Shown here one piece after another: positions 1 through 8,203 of a DNA stretch of 64,000 bases. How positions within the stretch are numbered: the first letter of the stretch is position 1; every line of letters starts with the position of its first letter. Below the pieces are notes generated by a model, which was not told the origin of the DNA, did not search any database, and saw only the letters and a list, made by a program, of their open reading frames with translations. Source of the DNA: CAZNOG01 sp964574635 (lineage in GTDB: Bacteria > Bacteroidota > Bacteroidia > Flavobacteriales_D > Cryomorphaceae). A program made the position numbers and the translations under genes. The stretch spans positions 1 to 64,000 of the forward strand of contig CAZNOG010000017.1 of assembly GCA_964574635.1 (NCBI GenBank). Direction: 5' to 3'.

Positions 1-443
1 ACCTCTTCCAGATCCTTTCCGTGGCCGATGTACTCCAAGGTGAGGGTGCGCGCCGGCTCGCCTATTTCGGCGAGCTGTTTCGACACCACGTCCGTTCTGT
101 GATCGATCAAATCGATGTCGTCAAAAGCGTCGTCGACTTCCAAAAATTCTCGTCTGTGGCGGATGAAGGACGTGTCGGCGCGCCGAGCGTGCAATTTTTT
201 GATCCACAACTTCCGGGCAAAGGAATAGACCATGGCCTGGCCGTTGTCGATCAGGGTCGGGCCGTGCAGTTCCAGAGAGCGAGCGTAATAGATAAAGGAA
301 TCGATGTAGATCTTCCGGGCCTCGTCGAGGCTGCCCTTGTTCTCGGTCACGAAGATGTACACCGGGGGGTAGAACTTTTCGAATTGTTCTTCCACCCTGT
401 TCCAGTCTTCGGGCGCGATGGTATATAATTTTTCGGGCAGCAT
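1..443 (-). CDS. ECF-like RNA polymerase sigma factor (partial, runs off left edge)
   Basis: An open frame begins at the ATG complementary to 441-443 and stays open for 147 codons to the window edge, so the C-terminus is missing. The start MLPEKLYTIA is followed by a helical region resembling sigma-70 region 2 (VTENKGSLDEARKIYIDSF, then a YARSL segment and a basic FARKLWIKKLHARR stretch). In Bacteroidota ECF factors the equivalent segment has a similar NxGxxxDAxDIxQ pattern. The region 4 helix-turn-helix would lie outside the window. It is transcribed away from the S41 protease gene. Assignment to the ECF group is by pattern and is moderately sure; no anti-sigma gene is visible. Confidence 0.6.
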   Translation of the reverse strand, partial: MLPEKLYTIAPEDWNRVEEQFEKFYPPVYIFVTENKGSLDEARKIYIDSFIYYARSLELHGPTLIDNGQAMVYSFARKLWIKKLHARRADTSFIRHRREFLEVDDAFDDIDLIDHRTDVVSKQLAEIGEPARTLTLEYIGHGKDLEE

Positions 444-907
444 GCGTTGTCGAGGCGTCTATCGAAGCATTGTTTTCCGGTCGGAAACATTCCTCATTGA
501 CGAGCACGTTTTACGGGAGTTGCGCCCTTCATGTTACGGCGGGGGTAAAAGCGGGATTTCGGCGTCGCAAAAAGGCCCTTTTTTTACGGGATGACTTCGG
601 GGACTCCCGGTAAAATATGATGCGAAGTAGGAGTGCAACTCACCAACTTTTTAGAAAGCGAATCGCGAAAATGCGCAGAGCCCTCGAATCGTTCGAGTTC
701 GGCTTCCGAGCCCGAAACCTTATCTTTGTTTGTATCCGTATACGCGGACACCCTCACCGATTGCGTCGATTAACCATAATTAACGCGTCTACCGCAATGG
801 TCGGCACGCATTTGGGGTTAAATTGAATCGTGTGTGCGGCCGTTTTGTTCCACACCGTAGTTCCGGAAGGATTTTGAAATAAAGTATTCAAGTCGATTAT
901 GCCATTC
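444..907. other. Intergenic gap with a possible distal promoter
   Basis: This gap of about 460 bases separates two divergent genes. I see no convincing gene: short open frames here have no recognisable composition or start context. A TATCTTTG box at 721-728 matches the Bacteroidota -7 consensus TAnnTTTG on the plus strand, but no TTG element sits at the right distance upstream and it is 180 bases from the next start codon. Confidence 0.4.
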
Positions 908-2527
908 ATGAAGAGAATTTTCGCGGTTATCGCCGTTTCATTGATGACGTTGCAGGTCTCCGCACAAGTAACTCCCGAAGCCGAAAGCTCCCGAACCGAT
1001 TTTGAGGCCTCGGTGGAAAAACTCACCTCCTTGCTGTACCACATCGAAAAGAGCTACGTGGACAGTGTGGAAATCAACCGGGTCACCGAAGACGCGATCC
1101 GCTCGTTGTTGGCGGAATTGGATCCGCACAGCGCCTACATTTCGGCCGAGGACGTGGCGCGCGCCAACGAAGGACTCGAGGGGAATTTCGAAGGAATCGG
1201 GATTCAGTTCAACATTATACACGACACGGTGACGGTGGTATCACCCATTGCGGGCGGGCCAAGTGAATCCCTCGGCATACTGCCCGGCGATCAGATCATC
1301 GAAGTGGACGGGGAGGTTTTCAGCGGTGAAGGCGTGACCAATCACAAAGTGACTTCCACCTTGCGCGGTCCCAAAGATTCGAAAGTCGTGCTGGGAATCA
1401 AGCGGCGTGGGACGCCCGATTTGCTGACCTTCGAAGTCATTCGCGATGAGATACCCATCTTCAGTTTGGACGCCGCGTACATGGCCACGGATAAAATCGG
1501 GTACATCAAATTGAACCGATTCTCCCGCACCACCGTTCCGGAATTCCAAGAAGCCCTCGAAAAGCTCAAAGCCCAAGGGATGGAGGATTTGATTTTGGAT
1601 TTGCAGGGCAACGGCGGGGGGCTGCTCCAATCGAGCATAAACCTGGCCGACGAATTTCTCGAACCCGGCAAGTTGATCGTGTACACCGAAGGGAGGAGCT
1701 ATCCCCGCAGGGAAGCCAAAGCCTCTTCCGTAGGTGGTTTCGAAACGGGCCGCCTGGTGGTATTGATCAACGAAGGATCGGCCAGCGCGTCCGAAATCGT
1801 GGCCGGCGCCGTTCAGGACTGGGATCGGGGATTGATCGTAGGACGAAGGAGCTTCGGGAAGGGACTCGTGCAGCGCCCCATCCACCTCCCCGACGGAAGT
1901 CTGGTGCGATTGACCACGCAAAAATACTACACGCCCAGCGGCAGAAGCATCCAGAAACCTTACGACGACGGCTTGGAAGCGTACTACCAAGAAAGGTACA
2001 AGCGGTTTGAAAGCGGAGAGTTGTATTCGTTGGACAGCTTGGAACTGCCCGATTCCTTGAAATACTTCACCAACAAAAAACGGACGGTTTACGGCGGTGG
2101 CGGAATCCTTCCCGACGTGTTCGTGGCCTTGGACACTTCGCAAAATTCGACGTTGAATTCCAACCTCATCCGGCAAGGTCACCTCAACACCTTCGCCATT
2201 TCGTACACCAACCAACACCGGGAGGCGTTGAATAAAAAGTATCCCACCGTGGAATCCTACATCGAAGGTTTCGGGATGGATGCGGTGATCGAAGAATTGA
2301 AGGAATACACCTTGGTGGAAGACCCCGATTTCGAATGGGACGAGGAAGAGTTCATCCATTCCAAACCCATGATCGAAGGGCGGTTAAAAGCATTGATTGC
2401 GCGTAACCTCTGGGATATTTCCGCGTACTACCAAGTCTTCAACCCCTATTGGCAAACGTACCACAAGGCGTTGGATATCCTGAAGGATAATCGGTACGAA
2501 ACCTTCAATCTCGCGAAGATCGAATAG
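908..2527 (+). CDS. S41 family C-terminal processing peptidase (CtpA/Prc-like)
   Basis: A secreted serine protease that cleaves envelope proteins near their C-termini. From the start at 908 the product is 539 residues; an in-frame ATG at 899 would add three. It has a signal peptide (about 1-20), an N-terminal helical region, a PDZ domain near residues 95-165 (GIGIQFN through LPGDQIIEVDG), then the catalytic S41 fold. The GSASASEI motif carries the likely nucleophile Ser293 and SFGKG carries the general-base Lys318; the 25-residue spacing is the one used by CtpB and Prc. A long C-terminal extension of about 200 residues follows, as in other Bacteroidota members. It stands alone, 84 bases before the DUF1573 gene, which has its own -7 box. 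Confidence 0.93.
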   Translation: MKRIFAVIAVSLMTLQVSAQVTPEAESSRTDFEASVEKLTSLLYHIEKSYVDSVEINRVTEDAIRSLLAELDPHSAYISAEDVARANEGLEGNFEGIGIQFNIIHDTVTVVSPIAGGPSESLGILPGDQIIEVDGEVFSGEGVTNHKVTSTLRGPKDSKVVLGIKRRGTPDLLTFEVIRDEIPIFSLDAAYMATDKIGYIKLNRFSRTTVPEFQEALEKLKAQGMEDLILDLQGNGGGLLQSSINLADEFLEPGKLIVYTEGRSYPRREAKASSVGGFETGRLVVLINEGSASASEIVAGAVQDWDRGLIVGRRSFGKGLVQRPIHLPDGSLVRLTTQKYYTPSGRSIQKPYDDGLEAYYQERYKRFESGELYSLDSLELPDSLKYFTNKKRTVYGGGGILPDVFVALDTSQNSTLNSNLIRQGHLNTFAISYTNQHREALNKKYPTVESYIEGFGMDAVIEELKEYTLVEDPDFEWDEEEFIHSKPMIEGRLKALIARNLWDISAYYQVFNPYWQTYHKALDILKDNRYETFNLAKIE

Positions 2528-2568
2528 TAAAGGATTTGTTAAATCCCCCGTTTGTGAATCGCGTTTTT

Positions 2569-2576
2569 TAAATTTG
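2569..2576 (+). promoter_or_regulatory. Putative -7 promoter box of the DUF1573 gene
   Basis: TAAATTTG matches the Bacteroidota -7 consensus TAnnTTTG exactly and lies 35 bases upstream of the ATG at 2612. A TTTG at 2551-2554 could be the -33 element, but the spacing is a few bases short. The open frame extends upstream to 2576 only through this box, which supports the later start. Confidence 0.45.
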
Positions 2577-2611
2577 TGCTTCATTTCCACCAAAGCAATA
2601 ACCATCAAGAC

Positions 2612-3163
2612 ATGAGCGAAACGTTAAAAAATGGACTTTTGATCTTTATCGCGGGACTTCTCGCGGTAAACACTTATCTGCTGATTTCACAAGACGATGT
2701 GCCCTATGTAAACCCCGCACAGGCCAAGACCACATTTGAGCGAACCGGCTCGAGCGCCAGCGCCAGCGATGCACGGCAATTTGCCATGGATCAAGCGGAT
2801 GCGGCAAAACCTCTCGCGGATCAGTTGAACCAAAGACCGGCGGCGACACCGACCACCACGATCAAATTCGAGGACACGGTGCACGATTTCGGCAACATCA
2901 GCCAAAACTCCGAAAACACCAAAATATTCACTTTCACCAACGTGGGAAGTGAGCCTTTGATCATCCAAAACGCCAAAGGAAGCTGCGGATGTACGGTACC
3001 GAATTACCCGCGTGAACCCGTTGCACCGGGTGAAACCGGAGAAATCGAAGTGGTTTACAAACCGGGCAACCAGCAAAACGCACAAACGAAAACCATCACC
3101 ATTACCGCCAACACCCAACCGGCCAACACCATCCTGACGGTGAAAGCCAACGTGAACGCGTAA
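2612..3163 (+). CDS. DUF1573 domain protein, membrane-anchored
   Basis: A 183-residue protein with one N-terminal membrane segment (about 8-26) and then an exported domain. Residues 83-183 form a DUF1573 domain: the opening HDFGNIS, the central GSCGCTVP at 123-130 with two cysteines, and the ETGEIEVVYKPG turn. This Ig-like/ASPM-SPD-2-Hydin-related domain is abundant in Bacteroidota envelope proteins; its biochemical role is not established. The ATG at 2612 is chosen because the longer frame begins inside the promoter box. The gene ends 27 bases before a strong terminator, so it is probably monocistronic. Confidence 0.85.
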   Translation: MSETLKNGLLIFIAGLLAVNTYLLISQDDVPYVNPAQAKTTFERTGSSASASDARQFAMDQADAAKPLADQLNQRPAATPTTTIKFEDTVHDFGNISQNSENTKIFTFTNVGSEPLIIQNAKGSCGCTVPNYPREPVAPGETGEIEVVYKPGNQQNAQTKTITITANTQPANTILTVKANVNA

Positions 3164-3189
3164 GGGATCGAAATCAAAAAAAACAAAGG

Positions 3190-3222
3190 ACGCGCCGATG
3201 GAATCATCGGCGCGTTTTTTTT
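3190..3222 (+). terminator. Rho-independent terminator after the DUF1573 gene
   Basis: A perfect 11-bp GC-rich stem (3190-3200 with 3205-3215), a GAAT tetraloop, and a run of T ending at 3222. It lies just downstream of the DUF1573 stop. The A-rich stretch before the stem could let it also stop transcription of the minus-strand DUF6728 gene. Confidence 0.9.
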
Positions 3223-3288
3223 CATAGTACCCGTGCATCGTGTGCCCCGGCCCTCAATAACGCTCAGGATGAGCGTACCTCCCCGGCG

Positions 3289-3450
3289 TTAACGGAGAAA
3301 CCACCGATAGCAAAGGACGATCAGGCAGATCAGGAACATGAAAATGGAAATGCGGTTTACGCCGTGCATCATGCGCAGATTGCGGTTCGCGACGCCTTTC
3401 CTGAACAGGGTGACCGGGTTGAGGTAGTACAAAAGTCGTCTAATCAACAT
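3289..3450 (-). CDS. DUF6728 family small membrane protein
   Basis: A 53-residue open frame from the ATG complementary to 3448-3450. The product starts MLIRRLLYYLNP and carries the segment LRMMHGVNRISIFMF followed by a hydrophobic helix (about 35-48) and a basic end YRWFLR. The MHGxNRISIxMF signature is the hallmark, as I recall it, of the Bacteroidota family DUF6728. The function is unknown; it is predicted as a single-pass inner-membrane protein. It lies alone between a terminator and uvrB, transcribed divergently from uvrB. Confidence 0.75.
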   Translation of the reverse strand: MLIRRLLYYLNPVTLFRKGVANRNLRMMHGVNRISIFMFLICLIVLCYRWFLR

Positions 3451-3606
3451 GGCGGAAGAATTGAAGGGGTGTTCAAACTGTAAACACAGTCCGTCACACG
3501 AAGGTTGATGGGCGGATCAATGCGTGAATCGATATTCCGATATTTGTACTGAATTCACGCGGCCCGAAAAAATTCCCGAATTCGCTCAATCGGACATGCA
3601 ATTTTA

Positions 3607-5616
3607 ATGAAATTCAAGTTAACATCGGAATTCCAACCCACCGGCGACCAGCCGGAAGCCATTCGGCAATTGGTCGAAGGCATTGAACGCGGTGAAGATC
3701 ATCAAACCCTTCTCGGGGTCACCGGGTCGGGAAAAACCTTTACCGTGGCCAACGTCATCGCCCAACTGAACCGTCCGACCTTGGTGTTGTCGCACAACAA
3801 GACCTTGGCCGCACAGCTGTACGGCGAGTTCAAACAGTTTTTTCCCGACAACCTCGTCGAATACTTCGTTTCGTACTACGATTACTACCAGCCCGAGGCG
3901 TATTTGCCCACGAGCAATTTGTACATCGAAAAGGATCTCAGCATCAACGACGAAATCGAAAAGTTGCGGCTGAGCGCCACATCGGCACTCTTATCGGGTC
4001 GCCGCGACGTGATCGTCGTGGCATCGGTATCGTGCATTTACGGAATCGGCAATCCGAGTGAATTCCACAAGAGCGTGATTCACCTCGAGAAGGGCCAATT
4101 GGCCGCGCGCAACAGCGTGCTGCGCTTGCTCGTCGCCGGGTTGTACTCCCGGCAGGATCATTTGATGGAACGGGGAAAATTTCGCGTCAAAGGCGATACG
4201 ATCGACGTGTTTCCCGCCTACGCAGATCACTGCATCCGCATCGAATTTTTCGGTGATGAAATCGACCGAATATCCACTTTCGAACCGGAAAGCGGCGAGA
4301 CGATCGCCACCTTCGATCAGGTGAACATCTACCCCGCAAACCTTTTCGTCACCTCACAAGCCACGATGAACCAGGCGATTTGGGAAATCCAACAAGACAT
4401 GGTTTCCCAAGTGAACTTCTTCCGTGAATCGCACCGGAATTTGGAAGCCGAGCGGCTGCAGGAACGAACCACGTACGACGTGGAAATGATGAGGGAATTG
4501 GGGTACTGCTCGGGCATCGAAAATTATTCCCGATACTTCGACCGGCGACAGCCCGGCGATCGCCCCTTCTGTCTGTTGGATTACTTTCCGGAAGACTACC
4601 TGATGGTGGTGGACGAGAGCCACGTCACCTTGCCTCAAGTACGCGCCATGTACGGGGGCGACCGCTCGCGGAAAGTAAACCTGGTCGAATACGGATTCCG
4701 CTTGCCGGCGGCGTTGGACAACCGGCCGCTGAAATTCGAGGAGTTCGAGGCCTTGATGGGACAGACCATCTACGTAAGCGCCACCCCGGCGGAATACGAA
4801 TTGCAGAAATCGGGCGGAGTGATCGTGGAGCAACTCATCCGTCCCACCGGCCTGCCCGATCCGGTCATCCACGTGCGGCCGAGCGAAAACCAAATCGACG
4901 ACCTGATGGAGGAGATAGACCAGCGCACGAAAAAGAACGAACGCGTGCTGGTCACCACCCTTACCAAGCGCATGGCCGAAGAGCTGCAGAGTTTCTTCGA
5001 CAAGGCCGGGATCAAATGCAGATACATTCACAGCGACGTGGACACCCTCGATCGCGTGGAAATCATCTCACAATTGCGGGAAGGGACGTTTGACGTATTG
5101 ATCGGGGTGAACCTGCTGAGGGAAGGACTCGACCTCCCGGAAGTTTCGTTGGTCGCGATTTTGGACGCCGACAAAGAAGGCTTTTTGCGCAGTGAAAGGT
5201 CTCTCGTTCAGACGGTGGGACGTGCGGCTCGGAACATCAACGGAACGGTGATCATGTACGCCGACAAAGTCACCGACAGCATGCGGAAAACCATCGAAGA
5301 AACCGAAAGACGCCGACTGGCGCAGCAGGCGTACAACGAAGAACACGGTTTGGTACCCCAACAAATCCGAAGCCGCGCCACTTCCGTGCCGGGTGGACGC
5401 CGGGGAGTGACGGACTCCAAAGCTTACGTGGAACCCGATTCGACGAATGTGGCCGCGGACCCGGTGCTGCAATACATGTCGGCGGACGACTTGGCGAGGT
5501 CCATGGAGGTGACCAAGGCAAAAATGAACAAAGCCGCAAAAGACCAAGACTTCATGGAAGCGGCGCGATTGCGCGACGAACTCTTCGCGCTGCAAAAGAT
5601 CGCCAAGGAGAAATGA
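3607..5616 (+). CDS. uvrB: UvrB, excinuclease ABC subunit B
   Basis: The damage-verifying helicase-like subunit of nucleotide excision repair, which loads with UvrA and recruits UvrC. The 669-residue length is normal. Visible landmarks are the Walker A motif GVTGSGKT (37-44), the beta-hairpin region with YVSYYDYYQPEAYLP-type sequence near residues 92-110, the DESH box near 338, the C-terminal helicase motifs including VGRAARN, and a C-terminal UVR domain (about 630-665, ending AARLRDELFALQKIA) that contacts UvrA and UvrC. The ATG at 3607 gives the standard N-terminus MKFKLTSEFQPTGDQP. It appears as a single gene; the following methyltransferase is convergent. Confidence 0.98.
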   Translation: MKFKLTSEFQPTGDQPEAIRQLVEGIERGEDHQTLLGVTGSGKTFTVANVIAQLNRPTLVLSHNKTLAAQLYGEFKQFFPDNLVEYFVSYYDYYQPEAYLPTSNLYIEKDLSINDEIEKLRLSATSALLSGRRDVIVVASVSCIYGIGNPSEFHKSVIHLEKGQLAARNSVLRLLVAGLYSRQDHLMERGKFRVKGDTIDVFPAYADHCIRIEFFGDEIDRISTFEPESGETIATFDQVNIYPANLFVTSQATMNQAIWEIQQDMVSQVNFFRESHRNLEAERLQERTTYDVEMMRELGYCSGIENYSRYFDRRQPGDRPFCLLDYFPEDYLMVVDESHVTLPQVRAMYGGDRSRKVNLVEYGFRLPAALDNRPLKFEEFEALMGQTIYVSATPAEYELQKSGGVIVEQLIRPTGLPDPVIHVRPSENQIDDLMEEIDQRTKKNERVLVTTLTKRMAEELQSFFDKAGIKCRYIHSDVDTLDRVEIISQLREGTFDVLIGVNLLREGLDLPEVSLVAILDADKEGFLRSERSLVQTVGRAARNINGTVIMYADKVTDSMRKTIEETERRRLAQQAYNEEHGLVPQQIRSRATSVPGGRRGVTDSKAYVEPDSTNVAADPVLQYMSADDLARSMEVTKAKMNKAAKDQDFMEAARLRDELFALQKIAKEK

Positions 5617-5655
5617 ACAGGGGCCTAGCCCAAGATAACACCCACAACTACGGAT

Positions 5656-6615
5656 TCAGAATTTGGCGATCAATCCTCTGCTGAACTCACCGTAATAAAA
5701 CGATTTCATCAGCTCACGTTTGCGCCGAAACGGTTTTCCGTTGGTGTATTCCAACTTGGCCTTTCCCAAGCTGTTCATCAAGCGCCTGTGCGCGCGGAGC
5801 ATCTTGAACCGCGCCACGAGGTTGGGCCACAGACCGCGCCGTCCCTTCAAATAGGTCGACATGAGAAGCGTGGGGTGCAACGAGAGGTAAAGCACCACGT
5901 GGTGATTCTCCAGACTTTTGCTGATTCGCGGAATCAGGCTGTACTCGTACCCTTCGATATCCATTTTGCAGAATACCTTTTCGCCCCGTTTCACCTCTCC
6001 GTCCAGCCAGGCGCCGAGGTCGACAGAACGGACTTTCCACGCGTTGTCACCGTCGGCGAGCAGGGTACTCGACATGGAGTCACCCACTTCGTCGCGGCTG
6101 CCGATGAAAATTTCGCCCTCTTCGTAAGAAACCGCGTACCGGTACGTGCTGATTTTACTCTTCCACGGCGCCTCGTCGTTGGCGCGCACATTGTCTTCCA
6201 GTCGCGCATAGGCCTTGGGGTCCGGTTCGAAGGCGACGGTGCGCCCGGCGAGTTGTCCGCCGTAGAGAACCGTGGGACCAATCCACGCGCCCACGTCCAA
6301 AAACAAGGTGTCGCGGTTCAAAAACCGATTGAAAATTTCAAACGTTTCGGGCTCCCACTCTCCGGCATTCAACTTTTCCCAAAAAGGAAAATTCTCACCG
6401 ACCACCACCCGAAAGGATTTCTCGCCGACGTGGATTATTCCGTACGTCGTCTTCGGAAATTTCTCTCGGTTTTCCACGACGTATTCCTTCAGCGAGTTGG
6501 AAAGTTCCAACATCTCGGTCGGCGACATGTCGGCTACTTTTTCGCCGTCGACTTCCAGAATACCGCCCCTCAAGTTCCGACCATCCCTTTTATCCAGAAT
6601 GTTTATTTCAGCCAT
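5656..6615 (-). CDS. FkbM-like SAM-dependent methyltransferase
   Basis: A 319-residue protein with a Rossmann-type methyltransferase core. The SAM-binding glycine loop is LFLDVGAWIGPTVLYG (about 100-115), followed by VAFEPDP, the acidic end of strand 2 typical of FkbM proteins. The late motif CKMDIEGYEYSLI is the FkbM signature (usually KIDVEGxE). FkbM-type enzymes O-methylate sugars or polyketides, so a glycan substrate is plausible given the polysaccharide genes elsewhere in the window. The N-terminal 90 residues are not recognised. It is a lone gene, convergent with uvrB, with a near-consensus -7 box (TATCTTTA) upstream. Confidence 0.75.
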   Translation of the reverse strand: MAEINILDKRDGRNLRGGILEVDGEKVADMSPTEMLELSNSLKEYVVENREKFPKTTYGIIHVGEKSFRVVVGENFPFWEKLNAGEWEPETFEIFNRFLNRDTLFLDVGAWIGPTVLYGGQLAGRTVAFEPDPKAYARLEDNVRANDEAPWKSKISTYRYAVSYEEGEIFIGSRDEVGDSMSSTLLADGDNAWKVRSVDLGAWLDGEVKRGEKVFCKMDIEGYEYSLIPRISKSLENHHVVLYLSLHPTLLMSTYLKGRRGLWPNLVARFKMLRAHRRLMNSLGKAKLEYTNGKPFRRKRELMKSFYYGEFSRGLIAKF

Positions 6616-6809
6616 TGCAAATTGCGATTCTTCGATTACCGCTAAAATAAAGATACGCGCAACACCTTCGAGCCGACTTCCATAAAGTTTACAAAAACTT
6701 ATCCACCCACCTAAAAAGCGTTGGTCGGCGCGGTTCCGATTTCCTCGTCCTGAATGGCGGCACCTTCGAAAAGCTGCGGGATATTTATCGTGTGGCTTAT
6801 CTTGGCGAC

Positions 6810-7703
6810 ATGAAACCGAACGTACTCAAATCCGATTCCCCCATTCCATCTTCGGAACTTCCGCTGAACCCCGACGGATCCGTTTATCACCTGGCCCTCA
6901 AGCCTGAGCAAATCGCAGACACGATGATCGTGGTGGGCGATCCGGGACGGGTACGGCGCATATCCGACCGGTTCGACAAGGTGGAGCACCGGGTGGAAAA
7001 CCGGGAATTTCTGACGCATACCGGCGTGGTGAACGGCAAAAGGCTTTCGGTATTGAGCACCGGCATCGGGGTGGACAATTTGGACATCGTGATGAACGAA
7101 CTCGACGCCCTGCGCCACATCGATTTGAGTTCGCGCACGCCCACCGGCGCACACCGGCCTTTGGACATTATCCGTCTGGGTACTTCGGGTTCCCTGAATC
7201 CCGACCTGGAAGTGGGGAGCTTCGTGAACTCCGTGTACGCCATAGGGTTGGACGGAGTGATGCACTTTTACGACGTGGACTACGAAGAGGACGAAGCCGC
7301 CCTCGCAAGTGAATTCATATCGCGCACGGGATGGAGTACGGAGGGATTGAAGCCTTACGCCGTACGTTCGGACGCCGGGCTTTCCGAGTTGTTTGAGGAG
7401 GGATTTTTCAAGGGCATCACCGCCACCGCCTGCGGATTTTACGCTCCCCAAGGTCGAAAACTGCGTTTGTCGCCGGCCATGCCGGACATCAATTCCCGGA
7501 TGACCGAGTTTTCCTTCCGAGGCATACCCATGGCCAATTACGAGATGGAGAGTTCGGCCCTTTTCGGTTTGGGCGCCGCCTTGGGCCACCGCTGCTCCAC
7601 GGTGTGCGTGATCGTGGCCAACCGCTTGCGCAACGAGTTTGCCCGGGACCACCACAGAGACGTGGATCACCTGATCGATGCCGTATTGCAACGAATAGGG
7701 TAA
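6810..7703 (+). CDS. Nucleoside phosphorylase (uridine/purine phosphorylase family)
   Basis: A 297-residue enzyme of the PNP/UDP phosphorylase fold that splits nucleosides with phosphate into base and ribose-1-phosphate. Motifs include VVGDPGRVRRIS (phosphate-binding), GIGVDNLDIV, RLGTSGSL and the substrate motif NYEMESSALFGLGAALGH. The ATG at 6810 is preferred over the upstream GTG at 6792 because the normal N-terminus (conserved from the HLALKPEQIADT segment) is already complete. The base specificity cannot be told from sequence alone. The gene stands alone, followed by a long structured gap. Confidence 0.85.
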   Translation: MKPNVLKSDSPIPSSELPLNPDGSVYHLALKPEQIADTMIVVGDPGRVRRISDRFDKVEHRVENREFLTHTGVVNGKRLSVLSTGIGVDNLDIVMNELDALRHIDLSSRTPTGAHRPLDIIRLGTSGSLNPDLEVGSFVNSVYAIGLDGVMHFYDVDYEEDEAALASEFISRTGWSTEGLKPYAVRSDAGLSELFEEGFFKGITATACGFYAPQGRKLRLSPAMPDINSRMTEFSFRGIPMANYEMESSALFGLGAALGHRCSTVCVIVANRLRNEFARDHHRDVDHLIDAVLQRIG

Positions 7704-7711
7704 GATTTTAA

Positions 7712-7733
7712 GGGTTTTTGTGGGCGGGGCTCG
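7712..7733 (+). repeat. Dispersed GGGTTTTTGTGGG motif, copy 1
   Basis: GGGTTTTTGTGGGCGGGGCTCG lies 9 bases after the phosphorylase stop. It matches copy 2 (complement of 24200-24221) at 20 of 22 positions and shares the 13-base core with 37146 and 46672. Confidence 0.7.
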
Positions 7734-7878
7734 GATCGAAGATCTCCGACCTATGCGTACGTATATGATAACGCGGAGAATATCGTTAATACTTATCGGC
7801 CGAGTGCGATTACGGATACACCGGCCGCCGTCGTCGTAACCGCGGATTGTGTCTCGCGTAAGTGACGGGAACGGCATC

Positions 7879-7970
7879 CTCCGCGCCGCAAACGGTGGGG
7901 TGGCCGCCGCGGCGGGGCGATTTTATGAGCCCCCGGGGCGGCGTGCCACCCCCTGAATTGCGGCGTGGAG
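7879..7970. repeat. Long imperfect GC-rich hairpin
   Basis: Bases 7879-7890 pair with 7959-7970 over 12 positions (one G-U); inside this 7897-7903 pairs perfectly with 7946-7952, followed by GC-rich pairing of 7904-7910 with 7939-7945 (one bulge), and GGGGC at 7914-7918 with GCCCC at 7929-7933. The loop is AT-rich. It could be a structured RNA, a cruciform or a REP-like element; the transcribed strand is not known. Confidence 0.6.
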
Positions 7971-8174
7971 ATACAGTGTACGGCACGGCCACGGCTCGGG
8001 AACCGAGGGTAAAAAGCACCAACCGAGTGGTGATGTACGCCGAGGGAAAAGCAGGTGCGCTCACCGTTGCCGTGGATACGCCCATAAACCTTTGGAAACT
8101 GCGGCGATACGCGGGATTAACAATGATCCGGTAAAAAAGGGATGGGCGCTCCTCCCGAAATGGGAGGGCGGGAA

Positions 8175-8182
8175 TATCTTTG
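8175..8182 (+). promoter_or_regulatory. Putative -7 promoter box of the SirB1-like gene
   Basis: TATCTTTG matches the TAnnTTTG consensus and ends 21 bases before the ATG at 8204. A possible TTG start at 8180 lies inside this box, which argues that translation begins at 8204 instead. Confidence 0.5.
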
Positions 8183-8203
8183 AAAAACGCAATAGCAGGG
8201 TAT

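Larger units (their letters stand above)
7704..8174. other. 470-base gap holding a dispersed motif and a long GC-rich hairpin
   Basis: No gene is recognised here. A 90-codon plus-strand frame (7862-8134) and a longer minus-strand frame (7810-8328) exist, but their products are Arg/Pro-rich with no recognisable family, and the latter runs into the next gene. The gap begins with a dispersed motif (7712-7733) and contains a long imperfect hairpin (7879-7970), each described separately. Confidence 0.6.

Noticed and set aside
617..826. 69-codon plus-strand frame before the S41 protease gene
   Set aside because: Very basic, no conserved features, and it overlaps the promoter-like box at 721.
1241..2359. 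372-codon minus-strand open frame inside the S41 protease gene
   Set aside because: Antisense shadow of a well-supported gene; the product has no recognisable family and is Phe/Val/Gln-rich as expected for the complement of this coding frame.
6792..6809. GTG start of the nucleoside phosphorylase
   Set aside because: The ATG at 6810 gives a complete N-terminus and the upstream six residues look unconserved.
7862..8134. 90-codon plus-strand open frame in the same gap
   Set aside because: Pro/Arg/Gly-rich, no recognisable start context, and it covers a hairpin; more likely noncoding.
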